Positions 1 through 9,298 of a DNA stretch of 37,898 nt are shown in pieces. Made by a program: the position numbers and the translations under genes. Position 1 is the stretch's first letter, and each line of letters starts with the position of its first letter. Location of the stretch: assembly GCF_011008945.1 (NCBI RefSeq), contig NZ_WYCT01000027.1, positions 1 to 37,898 of the forward strand. The letters are read 5' to 3'. The DNA comes from Streptomyces harenosi (GTDB lineage Bacteria; Actinomycetota; Actinomycetes; Streptomycetales; Streptomycetaceae). Below the pieces are notes generated by a model. It was not told the DNA's origin and did not search any database. It worked only from the letters and a program-made list of their open reading frames with translations.

Positions 1-111
1 AGGGACGGCCGGGCGGCGGTTGCGTGTCGGGGGCCGGATGCGCCGGGCGGCGCCCCTGCGGTGCCGTATGCGGCCGTCTGTTCCCGTCCGGTGGTACCCC
101 GTTGGCCCGCA

Positions 112-135
112 CGGCAGATAGGAACGTTTCTGCCG
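112..135. repeat. Inverted repeat, 7-bp arms, 10-nt spacer
   Basis: CGGCAGA (112-118) is the exact reverse complement of TCTGCCG (129-135). The AT-richer spacer contains GGAACGTT. It could be an operator or an RNA hairpin; no adjacent gene is identified, so its role is unknown. Confidence 0.5.
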
Positions 136-340
136 GTGTTTCGCCTCCCCACGCCACCCCCCGGGCCGGTCCGGGACGAGCGAGGGGGAAGGGGGTGGTA
201 CGAGGCGGGAGCGGCTTCCGAGTCTGCTGGTATGACTTACGGTGCTCGTCTTGCTCGCGCCGCCCGGAGCGCAGCTAGCTGGTGACACAGCCGCCGGCCG
301 TGCGAGGGACGGCGGCACCGCTCACCGCAGAGGAGTCGCC

Positions 341-430
341 ATGAAGACGGCATGCACGGCCCGCGAGGCCCCGTACTCGCCGGCCCGGGACCGTCGCGCC
401 GGAAGACCGGGCTCCGGAAGACCGGACTGA
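341..430 (+). CDS. Possible 29-residue small peptide (uncertain)
   Basis: An ATG frame of 29 codons plus TGA begins 7 bases after GAGGAG, one of the better Shine-Dalgarno sequences in the left end of the window. The peptide is Arg/Pro/Gly-rich after an initial MKTACTAREAPYS and has no hydrophobic segment. The same frame is open upstream of this ATG with no better start. No homologue comes to mind, and composition alone can create such frames here. The ribosome-binding site is the only positive evidence. Confidence 0.2.
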   Translation: MKTACTAREAPYSPARDRRAGRPGSGRPD

Positions 431-573
431 CGCGGCGCGGCGGCACCGGCCGGTCCCCGGCGAGCGCCGACGGCGGCGGCCGCCCGGTGCCGCCGAGCGC
501 CGACCGCGGCCGGCCCGCGGTACCGCTCGGCGTCCGGCCCGCACGGGGTACGGGTCCGGGTCCCGGCGACGCG

Positions 574-603
574 CTCTTCGCGGTGTTCCCCGGTCGCGAA
601 GAG
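574..603. repeat. Inverted repeat, 9-bp perfect stem
   Basis: CTCTTCGCG (574-582) pairs exactly with CGCGAAGAG (595-603) around a 12-nt loop. It lies in the gene-free left region and might terminate a transcript entering from the left. No T-run follows, which is usual for Streptomyces terminators. Confidence 0.45.
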
Positions 604-823
604 GCGCCGCCGGGCCCGCCCGCCGCACCGCCGCCGGTCCGCCGCACCGCCGCCCGCGGCCGGCCCGCGCCCCGCTCACCACCGGCCCGCTCCGCCCGCC
701 GCGCGCCGGCCACCGCCCGGGGCCGCCCGTTCGCCGCGCGGACTCAGCCGGTGACCAGCGCCCCGGCGGGCCCGCGACCCGGACCGTACCGCGGGGGCCC
801 CGGTCGCATCGGGCCCGGGCGCG

Positions 824-835
824 CGAAACCTTTCG
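824..835. promoter_or_regulatory. CGAAA-N2-TTTCG palindrome, candidate operator for the GH115 gene
   Basis: CGAAACCTTTCG is a 12-bp palindrome (5-bp arms, 2-nt centre) 105 bp before the GH115 start. A related box, CGAAATTCG, sits at 906-914, and CGTTGCCG repeats (TCGTTGCC twice, then CGTTG) lie between. CGAAA/TTTCG palindromes are associated with xylan-degradation genes in Streptomyces, which fits a glucuronoxylan enzyme. Binding here is inference. Confidence 0.5.
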
Positions 836-940
836 TTGCCGCTTCGTTGCCGTCGGTCCCGTTGTTCACGGTGGGCACCACCTCCAGCATTTGTCATGCC
901 ACTTACGAAATTCGGGCAGGGCTTACCGGAGGGGTGTCGC

Positions 941-3900
941 ATGGCGCGGTTTGTGTCCAGGAGAACGGTTCTCGGAACGGGCGCCGCCGTGGGAGCGGGC
1001 GCCGGCCTGCCCCTGCTCGGCGCCGGTTCCGGCACCGCCGCGGACGGCGGCCCCCGCCGCACCGACCCCGGCGCCTACATCACCTTCCGCCCCGAACCCG
1101 GCGCCTTCCCCCTGGTCCGGGCCGGGCGCGCCGCCCCCGTCCTGGCCGACGCCGGCGACCATCCCGGGGTCCGCCGCGCCACCGCCGACCTGCGCGCCGA
1201 CATCGAGCGGGTCACCGGCGTACGGCCGGCCGCCGAGCGCGGCCGCGCCCGTGAGGTCGTCATCGTCGGCACGGTGGGCCACAGCCCGCTGCTGGACTCC
1301 CTCGTCCGGGCCGGGAAGCTCGACGTCTCCGCGATCCGGGGGAAGTGGGAGACCTCGCTCCAGGTGACGGTGGAGGACCCGCTGCCCGGCGTGGACCGCG
1401 CCTTCGTCATCGCGGGCAGCGACCAGCGCGGCGCCATCTTCGGCGCCTACGACGTCTCCCGCGGCATCGGCGTCTCCCCCTGGCACTGGTGGGACGACGT
1501 GCGGCCGGTCCGGCGCGCGCAGATCTACGCCCGCCGCGGCGCCTGGACCCAGGGCTCCCCGGCCGTGCAGTACCGCGGGGTGTTCATCAACGACGAGAAC
1601 CCCAACCTCGGCACCTGGGCGCCCCAGTACTTCGGTCCCGGCAAGGCGGAGGGCTACCCGGGCGGCTTCAACGCCGACTTCTACGCGAAGGTCTTCGAGG
1701 TGATCCTCCGCCTCAAGGGCAACTACCTCTGGCCGGCCGTCTGGGGGCGGGCGTTCGCCGAGGACGACCCGGAGAACCACGCGCGCGCCGCCGAGTACGG
1801 CATTGTCATGGGCACCTCGCACGAGGCGCCGATGATGCGCGGCATCGAGGAGTGGAACCGCCACGCGGTCCCCGCCCAGCGCGACGCCCAGGGCACCATC
1901 GTCAAGCCCGGCCGCGACCCCTACGGCGGCACCGGCGAGTGGTCCTTCCGCCGCAACCGCGCCGCGATCGAGGCGTACTGGCGGGAGGGCGTCCAGCGCA
2001 TGGCCGACCAGGGCTTCGAGGGCGTGGTCACCCTCGGCATGCGCGGCAACGGCGACACCAGCCTGCCGGACGGCGACGCCATCGAGCTGATGGAGGAGAT
2101 CATCGCCACCCAGCGGCGGATCATCGCCGAGGTCACCGGCTCGGAGACCTCCGTCCCCCAGGTGTGGACGCTCTACAAGGAGGTCCAGCGGTACTGGACC
2201 CGCGGCCTGCGCGCCCCCGACGACGTCACCGTCGTGCTGTGCGACGACAACTGGGGCAACATCCGCATGCACCCCGACCCCGCCGAGCCGCCCCGCCGGG
2301 GCGGTTACGGGCTGTACTACCACTTCGACTACGTGGGCGACGGCCGGAACTACAAGTGGGTCGACACCGTCTCCCTGCCCAACCTGTGGGACCAGCTCCA
2401 CCAGGCCGTCGCCTACGGCAACACCACCCTGTGGGTGACCAACGTGGGCGACCTGAAGGGCAACGAGCTGCCCACCCAGTACTTCCTCGACTACGCCTGG
2501 CACCCGGCACGCTGGGAACTGGACGCGATCCCGGAGTGGGAGCGCCGGTACGCGGCCCTGCACTTCGGTGAGGAGCACGCCGAGGAGATAGCCGAGATCC
2601 TCGCCCGCTACGGCCACCTCCAGCAGCGCCGCAAGCCCGAGCTGCTCAACCGCCGCATCACCCTGGACCCGGCCAGGGACCTGGCCACCGACGACGACGC
2701 GGTGGTCTACGACGACCGGCAGACGCCCTTCTACTGGGGCGAGCTGGAACGGGTGACCGAGGAGTGGCGCGAGCTCGGCCGGAAGGCGGCCCGGGTGGCG
2801 CGCCGGCTGCCGGCCTCCGCGCGGGACGCCTGGTTCGAGCTGGTCGGCTACAACGTCCAGGCCACGGCCAACCTCTACGACCTGCGCGAGGCCGAGTTCA
2901 CCAACCTGCTGTACGCCGCCCAGGGCCGCGCCGCCACCAACGAGCGCGCCGAGCACGCCGAGGCCGGCCTGAAGGAGGACTTCCGGCTCCAGGACGTCTT
3001 CAACAAGGAGATCGCGGGCGGCAAGTGGAAGGACTTCCAGCTCCAGCCGCACATCGGCTACGGCGACGTCGAGCGGTACGGGCCCAACGCGCCCTGGCAG
3101 CAGCCCGAGCTCGACAACGTGGCCATCCCCGACGTGCTCTTCCCGGCCGTGCGGCGCATCGAGGTGCCCGACACCGCCGAGATGGGCGTGGCGGTCGACG
3201 GCTCGGAGCAGTGGTGGCCCGGGGCCGGGTCCGCGGCCGTCCCGGTGCTGCCGGAGTTCAGCCCCTACCAGACCCGCGCACCGCAGTACGTGGAGGTCTT
3301 CAACCGGGGGACCCGGCCCTTCCCGTACCGGATCACCGCCTCGGTGCCCTGGCTGACGGTGGACCGGCCGCGGGGCACGGTCCGGCGGCAGACCCGGGTG
3401 ACGGTCGGCGTCGACTGGGCGAAGGTCCCGGCCGGGCGGGCCGAGGGCGAGCTGACGGTCGAGGGCGCGGGCCGCACCGTCACCGTGCGCGCCGTCGCCG
3501 TCCCCACCTCGCCGCGGGGCCTGAAGGGCTTCGTGGAGGCCGGCGGGTACATCGCCATCGACGCCGAGCACCACTCCCGCGCCGTCGGCGCCCGCGGCGT
3601 CGGCTGGCTGCGCGTCGACCGCATCGGCCGCACCGGCGCGGGCATGACCCCCGTGCCCGTCACCGCCCCCGCGCAGACCCCGGGCGGCGACGGACCGCGC
3701 CTGGAGTACGACGTGACCCTGCTGACGCCCGGCGAGGTCACCGTGTGGGCGTACCTCTCGCCCCGCAACCCGGCGCTGGCCCGCCCCGGCCTGCGCTACG
3801 CGGTCTCCTTCGACGACGACGCCCCGCAGACCGTCGACGTGATCGCCGTCACCGGACCCGACGACGGCGGGCTCAACCGGCGCTGGGAGCGCCACACCTC

Positions 3901-4069
3901 CGACAACGTCAACCGGACCGCCACCCGGCACACGCTCACCCGGGCGGGCAGGCACCGGCTGAGGTTCTGGATGGTCGACCCGACGGTCGTGCTCCAGCGG
4001 CTGATCATTGACACGGGGGGCCTGCCGGAGACGTACCTGGGGCCGCTGGAGAGCCGGCGGGTGCGCTGA
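941..4069 (+). CDS. Secreted glycoside hydrolase family 115 (xylan alpha-1,2-glucuronidase type)
   Basis: This predicted 1042-residue exported enzyme should remove glucuronic or 4-O-methyl-glucuronic acid side chains from xylan. The ATG at 941 follows GGAGGGG (928-934) by 6 nt and opens directly into a Tat signal: SRRTVLG at residues 6-12, then a hydrophobic Ala/Gly stretch. GH115 family motifs are YRGVFINDEN (about 211-220), GTSHEAPMMRG (from about 291) and VTLGMRGNGD (about 363-372). A C-terminal beta-rich domain of the GH115_C kind covers roughly 790-1035. The length suits the family. The frame is open farther upstream, but that would bury the Tat motif. It is monocistronic, convergent with the protease gene, and preceded by CGAAA/TTTCG boxes. 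Family assignment is firm; exact substrate is inferred. Confidence 0.92.
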   Translation: MARFVSRRTVLGTGAAVGAGAGLPLLGAGSGTAADGGPRRTDPGAYITFRPEPGAFPLVRAGRAAPVLADAGDHPGVRRATADLRADIERVTGVRPAAERGRAREVVIVGTVGHSPLLDSLVRAGKLDVSAIRGKWETSLQVTVEDPLPGVDRAFVIAGSDQRGAIFGAYDVSRGIGVSPWHWWDDVRPVRRAQIYARRGAWTQGSPAVQYRGVFINDENPNLGTWAPQYFGPGKAEGYPGGFNADFYAKVFEVILRLKGNYLWPAVWGRAFAEDDPENHARAAEYGIVMGTSHEAPMMRGIEEWNRHAVPAQRDAQGTIVKPGRDPYGGTGEWSFRRNRAAIEAYWREGVQRMADQGFEGVVTLGMRGNGDTSLPDGDAIELMEEIIATQRRIIAEVTGSETSVPQVWTLYKEVQRYWTRGLRAPDDVTVVLCDDNWGNIRMHPDPAEPPRRGGYGLYYHFDYVGDGRNYKWVDTVSLPNLWDQLHQAVAYGNTTLWVTNVGDLKGNELPTQYFLDYAWHPARWELDAIPEWERRYAALHFGEEHAEEIAEILARYGHLQQRRKPELLNRRITLDPARDLATDDDAVVYDDRQTPFYWGELERVTEEWRELGRKAARVARRLPASARDAWFELVGYNVQATANLYDLREAEFTNLLYAAQGRAATNERAEHAEAGLKEDFRLQDVFNKEIAGGKWKDFQLQPHIGYGDVERYGPNAPWQQPELDNVAIPDVLFPAVRRIEVPDTAEMGVAVDGSEQWWPGAGSAAVPVLPEFSPYQTRAPQYVEVFNRGTRPFPYRITASVPWLTVDRPRGTVRRQTRVTVGVDWAKVPAGRAEGELTVEGAGRTVTVRAVAVPTSPRGLKGFVEAGGYIAIDAEHHSRAVGARGVGWLRVDRIGRTGAGMTPVPVTAPAQTPGGDGPRLEYDVTLLTPGEVTVWAYLSPRNPALARPGLRYAVSFDDDAPQTVDVIAVTGPDDGGLNRRWERHTSDNVNRTATRHTLTRAGRHRLRFWMVDPTVVLQRLIIDTGGLPETYLGPLESRRVR

Positions 4070-4077
4070 CCCGGCCC

Positions 4078-4110
4078 GGCCGGGTGCGGGCCCCCGCCCC
4101 GCACCCGGCC
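4078..4110. terminator. Bidirectional hairpin terminator between convergent genes
   Basis: GGCCGGGTGCGGG (4078-4090) pairs perfectly with CCCGCACCCGGCC (4098-4110), a 13-bp stem with a 7-nt loop. It lies 9 nt after the GH115 stop and 27 nt beyond the stop of the converging protease gene, so it can serve both transcripts. There is no T-run. Confidence 0.8.
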
Positions 4111-4136
4111 GCCCCCTCAGTGGCCCGGCTGCCGGT

Positions 4137-5519
4137 TCACGCCCGCTGCCACAGCGCCGGCGTGTTCGGCGGCTCCCAGCCCGCCTGCGCCTGGTGGGTC
4201 TGCAGGCAGCGGTAGGTCGCGCCGCCGTAGGTCACCGTGGCGCCCGCCTGGTAGACGGTGCCGGCCGCCCAGGTGCCGCCGGGCTCGCCGGGGTCGCCCG
4301 GGTCACCGGGGTCGCCGGGGTCGCCGGGGCCGCTCGCGTTGGTCTTCAGGGTCAGCCCGTAGGACTGGAGCAGCGGGTTGAGCGGCTGGAAGTACGTCGT
4401 GCCGCCGGTGCTGCAGTTGCCCGAGCCGCCCGAGGTCACGCCCTGGGCCTGGCTGCCGGAGATGTAGGAACCGCCCGAGTCGCCGGGCTCGGCGCACACC
4501 GAGGTGCGGGTGACCCCGGTGATGGTGCCCTCGGGATAGGTCACGCTGGTGTTGAGCTGCTGGATGGTGCCGCAGTGCCAGCCGGTGGTCGAGCCCGACC
4601 GGCACACCGAGGAGCCCACCGGGGCCTGCGCCGACCCGGTGACCAGCACGTTCTGTCCGCCCGCGCCCTTGACGTACGGGGTCGCGGTCCAGTTGGAGTT
4701 CGTCGCCACCCAGGCCATGTCCCGGCCGGGGAAGCTGGACGCCTGGAACGACCCCTGGGCGACCTGGTTGTAGCCGGTGGTGGTCGTGCCCGCCCGGCCG
4801 CAGTGACCGGCGGTCGCGAAGCCCTGCTGGGTGCCGCGCGTGATGGGGAAGCCGACCGAACAGCGCCCGCTGCCGTTCATGTAGTACGCGTCGCCGCCGC
4901 GCAGGTCGTACAGCGGGCGGGGCGTCTCGGCGGAGGCGCGGACGTGGACGAGGGCACCATCGATCCCGGCGGCGGCCAGCAGGGAGCGGGCCGCGGACGG
5001 GCGGGCGGCCAGCACCGTCAGGGTGTTGCCGCGGACGTCGACGTAGCGGACGGGGGCGTCGGCGGCGGCGCTCGGGCGGGCCGCCGCCGCCCGGTCCAGG
5101 GCGGTCTTCGCCGCCTCCAGCTCGGCGAGGGAGTGGCGGACGACGGCGGCGTCGGCGCCCTGCGCCTCGATCCGCCGGACGTCGGCGGCGTCGGTGGTCG
5201 CGACGGTCAGCCGCTGCGACTCGGCGCCGCCCACCCAGGCACCCGCGAAGTCGGCGCCGAGCGCCACACGCAGCCGTCCCGCCGTGGCACCGGCCTCCGC
5301 CTCGTTGGCCAGGCGGCGCTCGGCCTGCCGGGCGTCGAGGCCCAGGTCGCGCTGGAGGGCGCGCAGCAGGGCGGGCGGGGCGGCGTCGGTGCGCAGGGTC
5401 TCGGCGGCCGACGGCGCGGCCGACGGGGTGGCCCCCGCGGAGCCGCTGAGGCCGGTCAGGATCAGCGCGCCCGTCGCGGCCAGGGCGGCGCCCACGGCTC
5501 TGGCGTGTGGCTGGAGCAT
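4137..5519 (-). CDS. Streptogrisin C-type serine protease (family S1E) with prodomain and C-terminal chitin-binding module
   Basis: This 460-residue secreted chymotrypsin-like preproenzyme has a signal peptide at about 1-30. An alpha-lytic-protease-type propeptide runs to about 204. The mature domain probably starts at DLRGGDAYY (about 205). The catalytic triad is visible as TAGHC (His239), GRDMAW (Asp267) and PGDSGGS (Ser348). Six cysteines sit in the usual disulfide positions (220/240, 306/316, 342/369). A GDP-repeat linker (about 398-414) leads to a CBM5/12-like chitin-binding module (GTVYQAGATVTYGGATYRCL, then GWEPP and ALWQ). Order and length match streptogrisin C. The start is supported by GAGGAGA before the ATG. 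The LysR gene lies upstream on the same strand with an 88-nt gap. Confidence 0.95.
   Translation of the reverse strand: MLQPHARAVGAALAATGALILTGLSGSAGATPSAAPSAAETLRTDAAPPALLRALQRDLGLDARQAERRLANEAEAGATAGRLRVALGADFAGAWVGGAESQRLTVATTDAADVRRIEAQGADAAVVRHSLAELEAAKTALDRAAAARPSAAADAPVRYVDVRGNTLTVLAARPSAARSLLAAAGIDGALVHVRASAETPRPLYDLRGGDAYYMNGSGRCSVGFPITRGTQQGFATAGHCGRAGTTTTGYNQVAQGSFQASSFPGRDMAWVATNSNWTATPYVKGAGGQNVLVTGSAQAPVGSSVCRSGSTTGWHCGTIQQLNTSVTYPEGTITGVTRTSVCAEPGDSGGSYISGSQAQGVTSGGSGNCSTGGTTYFQPLNPLLQSYGLTLKTNASGPGDPGDPGDPGDPGEPGGTWAAGTVYQAGATVTYGGATYRCLQTHQAQAGWEPPNTPALWQRA
4283..4332 (-). repeat. 9-nt tandem repeats encoding the Gly-Asp-Pro linker
   Basis: A short tandem repeat of the type GTCGCCGGG/GTCACCGGG encodes (GDP)n followed by GEPGG, the flexible linker between protease and chitin-binding module. 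It is the kind of run that changes length by slippage. Confidence 0.7.
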
Positions 5520-5531
5520 GGGGGATCTCCT

Positions 5532-5577
5532 CGGTTTCGGTGGTCCGGCCGGTGCCGGTGGGGAGGTGCCGAAACCG
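5532..5577. repeat. Inverted repeat before the protease start: CGGTTTCGG / CCGAAACCG
   Basis: CGGTTTCGG (5532-5540) is the exact reverse complement of CCGAAACCG (5569-5577), with 28 nt between. On the protease's strand the second arm abuts the Shine-Dalgarno GAGGAGA, so an mRNA hairpin could mask it; alternatively it is a pair of operator half-sites or a terminator for the upstream LysR gene. The arms contain TTTCG/CGAAA, as do the GH115 boxes. Confidence 0.5.
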
Positions 5578-5607
5578 TAGGGAGGGGCGAGCGGGCCGGG
5601 TAAGCCG

Positions 5608-6588
5608 TCAGTTGGCCCTCTGCGCGGCGTTATGGAACGGCGCCGCGCCGTGCGCCGCCAGCCAGCCGGTGTAGCTGTCGCTGCGCGCCGCCGCGCCCGC
5701 GTGGGCGCCGCGGGCCAGTGCCAGGACGGTGGCCGCGGTGTCCGGCTGCCGCGTCGCCGGGTGCCAGCCCAGCAGATGGCGCCAGGTCAGCGGCGTACCG
5801 CTCAGCGGCCTGGTGGTGATGCCGGGCGTGGCGGGGAAGGTGGCGCGGCACAGGCCCACGGCCCGGCCCACCTGCACCAGGTGGACCAGGGACGCGGTGT
5901 CCGTCTCGTACATGCGGCGGGGCGTGAACCCGGCGCGGGCGCAGGCGGCGCTGAAACAGTCCCCGAAACAGCCGTCGCCGGGCACACAGGCCCACTCCTC
6001 GTCCGCCAGCTCCGTCAGCCCCACCTCGCGCCGCCGGGCGAGCGGGTGGCCGTCGGGGACCATGACGAAGACGGGGTCGGTGGCGATCTCCCGCCAGGCG
6101 AGGTGCTCGGCACCGGGCGGGGCGGCGGAGCCGCAGACCCCCACCAGGGCGAAGTCGATGCGCCCCTCGACGAGCAGGTCGGCCAGCTCCCGCTCCGACC
6201 AGGAGGTGCAGGTCGTCACCTGCGCGTCGGGGGCGACGTCCGCCAGCCGGTCCACCAGCGCGCCGAGCAGCGGGCCGTGGGTGCCGCCCAGGCGGAAGCG
6301 GTCCGCCGTGCGGCGCGGGGTACGGGCGAACCGGGCCGCCTCCCGCTGGAGCTCGGTGACCGCGGGCAGGACGACACGGGTGCGCTCCAGCACCAGCTCG
6401 CCCAGCGCGGTGGCCCGTACGCCGTGCCGTCCGCGCTCGAACAGGGCACCGCCCAGGGCCCGTTCGATCCGCTTGAGCTGTGCGCTCAGCGCGGGCTGGG
6501 CGAGACCGAGAGCCGTCGCCGCCCGGGTGAGACTGCCGGCGTCGGCGATGGCCCGGACCGTTCTGAGATGCCGCAACTCCAGCTCCAT
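5608..6588 (-). CDS. LysR-family transcriptional regulator, cysteine-rich effector domain
   Basis: This is a 326-residue LTTR: an N-terminal winged helix-turn-helix (about 1-60, with GSLTRAATALGLAQPALSAQ as the recognition region) and a LysR-type effector-binding domain (about 95-295). The chosen ATG (MELELRHLRT) is where LTTRs normally begin. The frame is open upstream to 6702, but that extension is non-conserved. No Shine-Dalgarno is visible before 6588. The effector domain has seven cysteines, at 127, 152, 201, 207, 211, 216 and 247, with four clustered as C-x5-C-x3-C-x4-C, which could indicate redox or metal sensing (inference). It lies upstream of the protease gene on the same strand; its target is unknown. 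Confidence 0.9.
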   Translation of the reverse strand: MELELRHLRTVRAIADAGSLTRAATALGLAQPALSAQLKRIERALGGALFERGRHGVRATALGELVLERTRVVLPAVTELQREAARFARTPRRTADRFRLGGTHGPLLGALVDRLADVAPDAQVTTCTSWSERELADLLVEGRIDFALVGVCGSAAPPGAEHLAWREIATDPVFVMVPDGHPLARRREVGLTELADEEWACVPGDGCFGDCFSAACARAGFTPRRMYETDTASLVHLVQVGRAVGLCRATFPATPGITTRPLSGTPLTWRHLLGWHPATRQPDTAATVLALARGAHAGAAARSDSYTGWLAAHGAAPFHNAAQRAN

Positions 6589-6676
6589 GAGGGGAGCTTG
6601 CGGGGTACGGAGGGCGTGGGCAAGGGGTTGGTTCGGACCAAGTGCCCCGCGGCGGCCCGTGCGGCGGGCGACGGGG

Positions 6677-7501
6677 TCACGGCTTGCGGGCCACCGCCAC
6701 ATAGGCCCCGCTGTGGACGTCCTGCTGGCCGGCGACCGGCTCGCCGAGCTCCGGGTGCCACTCCTCGGCCGCGACGATGCCCGGGGCGGCGGGTTCCAGC
6801 CCTTCGAAGAAGCGGGCGAACCGGTCCCGGTCGCGCAGGTCCAGGGTGAGCCCGCCCGCCTTGTACATGTCGCGGACCTTCTGCGCGGCCTCCTCCGGGT
6901 GGAAGTCGGGGGTGAGGTGGGACATGATCAGCCAGCTCCCCGGGGCCAGGGCCTCCTTCAGGCGCTCCACCAGCTCGTAGGCGCCGTCGTCGTCGCTCAG
7001 GAAGTGCAGCAGCGCGATCAGGGAGAGCGCCACCGGCCGGTCGAGGTCCAGCACCTTCCGGGCGCGCTCCAGGATGGCCGCGGTGTCGCGGGCGTCGGCC
7101 TGTACGTAGTCCACGGCGCCCTCGGCGGTGCCGTGCAGCAGCGCCTCGGCGTGGGCCAGCACGATCGGGTCGTTGTCGCAGTAGACGACCCGGGCGTCCG
7201 GGGCGACGCCCTGGGCCACCTGGTGCAGGTTGGGCTCGGTGGGGATGCCGGTCCCGATGTCGAGGAACTGGCGGATTCCCTGCCCGGCCACCCAGCGGGT
7301 GGCGCGGTGCATGAAGGCCCGGTTCATCCGCGCCATGACGGGGATGGCCGGCGCGAAGGCCACCAGTTGCCTGCCCAGCTCCTCGTCCACCGGGTAGTTG
7401 TCCTTGCCGCCGAGGAACCAGTCGTACATCCGTGCGGGATGGGGCCGGCTGGTGTCGATGCGCGTGGTCCGCCCGGGTGTGTCCGCGTTCTGCTGTTCCA
7501 C
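6677..7501 (-). CDS. SAM-dependent methyltransferase of the DUF574 / Methyltransf_19 type
   Basis: The 274-residue protein carries the hallmark opening IDTSRPHPARMYDWFLGG followed by KDNYPVDEE, seen in the large actinomycete family PF04672. The SAM-binding glycine motif FLDIGTGIPT is at about 79-88, and an acidic residue after strand 2 is in VVYCDNDP. I chose the GTG at 7501 because AGGGGAA lies 4 nt upstream and family members begin close to the IDTSRP motif. An in-frame GTG at 7552 adds 17 residues but has no ribosome-binding site. Members are abundant in Streptomyces and their substrates are largely unknown. It is divergent from gdhA; the downstream LysR gene is 88 nt away. Confidence 0.88.
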   Translation of the reverse strand: MEQQNADTPGRTTRIDTSRPHPARMYDWFLGGKDNYPVDEELGRQLVAFAPAIPVMARMNRAFMHRATRWVAGQGIRQFLDIGTGIPTEPNLHQVAQGVAPDARVVYCDNDPIVLAHAEALLHGTAEGAVDYVQADARDTAAILERARKVLDLDRPVALSLIALLHFLSDDDGAYELVERLKEALAPGSWLIMSHLTPDFHPEEAAQKVRDMYKAGGLTLDLRDRDRFARFFEGLEPAAPGIVAAEEWHPELGEPVAGQQDVHSGAYVAVARKP

Positions 7502-7637
7502 CGTGATTCCCCTTGCCGCGTAAGGAAGTTGGCCTGTGAGCGTTGCGGTCACGATAGCCAGGCCCGGCCGGGGCGGGACGCCGGGTGCCCCTCGCCCCGA
7601 CGGGCCGCGGCGCGCGACGCGCCGTCTCGATCCCGAT

Positions 7638-7663
7638 GGTTCCGCGTCTCACATGGCGGAACC
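7638..7663. promoter_or_regulatory. Inverted repeat GGTTCCGC-N10-GCGGAACC in the gdhA/methyltransferase divergent region
   Basis: An 8-bp perfect inverted repeat with 10-nt spacing sits 135 nt before gdhA and 137 nt before the methyltransferase gene. Spacing of about one helical turn between arms suits a dimeric regulator. Which gene it serves is not decided by the sequence. Confidence 0.45.
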
Positions 7664-7710
7664 TTGGGGGATAGGTGCTGGCCTCGGCGTTTACATGCGG
7701 GTAACACTGA

Positions 7711-9156
<1,446 letters not shown>

Positions 9157-9264
9157 CCGCGAGGCGCGCCCCGGCCGCCGCCCGCCGCGCCCGGCCCCGG
9201 GACCTTCCGGGCCGGGCGCGGCACGCGCGGGCGCCGGGCCGGCGGGCCCCGCTGGGTACCCGGT
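9157..9264. other. gdhA 3' region containing its terminator
   Basis: Together with the S10 promoter and leader this is part of a 504-nt gene-free gap (9157-9660). The first part holds the gdhA terminator; nothing else is recognisable. Confidence 0.6.
9184..9222 (+). terminator. gdhA hairpin terminator, 14-bp stem
   Basis: GCCGCGCCCGGCCC (9184-9197) pairs perfectly with GGGCCGGGCGCGGC (9209-9222) around an 11-nt loop, 28 nt after the gdhA stop. Confidence 0.82.
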
Positions 9265-9292
9265 TTGACCTGCGTCACGTCCGGGGTAATCT
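9265..9292 (+). promoter_or_regulatory. Vegetative (HrdB-type) promoter of the S10 operon
   Basis: TTGACC (9265-9270), a 16-nt spacer and TAATCT (9287-9292) form one of the two best -35/-10 pairs in the window. Transcription should start near 9299, giving a leader of about 360 nt before rpsJ. Confidence 0.75.
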
Positions 9293-9298
9293 CTTCGG

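Larger units (their letters stand above)
1..940. other. Gene-poor, extremely GC-rich region upstream of the GH115 gene
   Basis: I recognise no conserved protein in any frame here. Several frames stay open only because the DNA is extremely GC-rich, and their translations are low-complexity runs of Arg, Pro, Gly and Ala. What can be seen is an inverted repeat at 112-135, a 29-codon frame with a good Shine-Dalgarno (341-430), a 9-bp stem at 574-603, and the palindromes and CGTTGCCG repeats just before the GH115 start. A gene running off the left edge cannot be excluded. Confidence 0.6.

Noticed and set aside
923..3955. A 1010-codon open frame antisense to the GH115 gene
   Set aside because: It mirrors the third-position GC bias of the true gene. 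Its translation is low-complexity Gly/Val/Ala/Asp/Arg without recognisable motifs, and it has no supported start.
4283..4332. CRISPR-like short repeats
   Set aside because: These are 9-nt in-frame repeats encoding the GDP linker of the protease, with no spacers.
7689..7705. A full GlnR binding box before gdhA
   Set aside because: Only one half site (GTAAC) matches well; the companion GAAAC-type half is degenerate, so it is mentioned only as a possibility.
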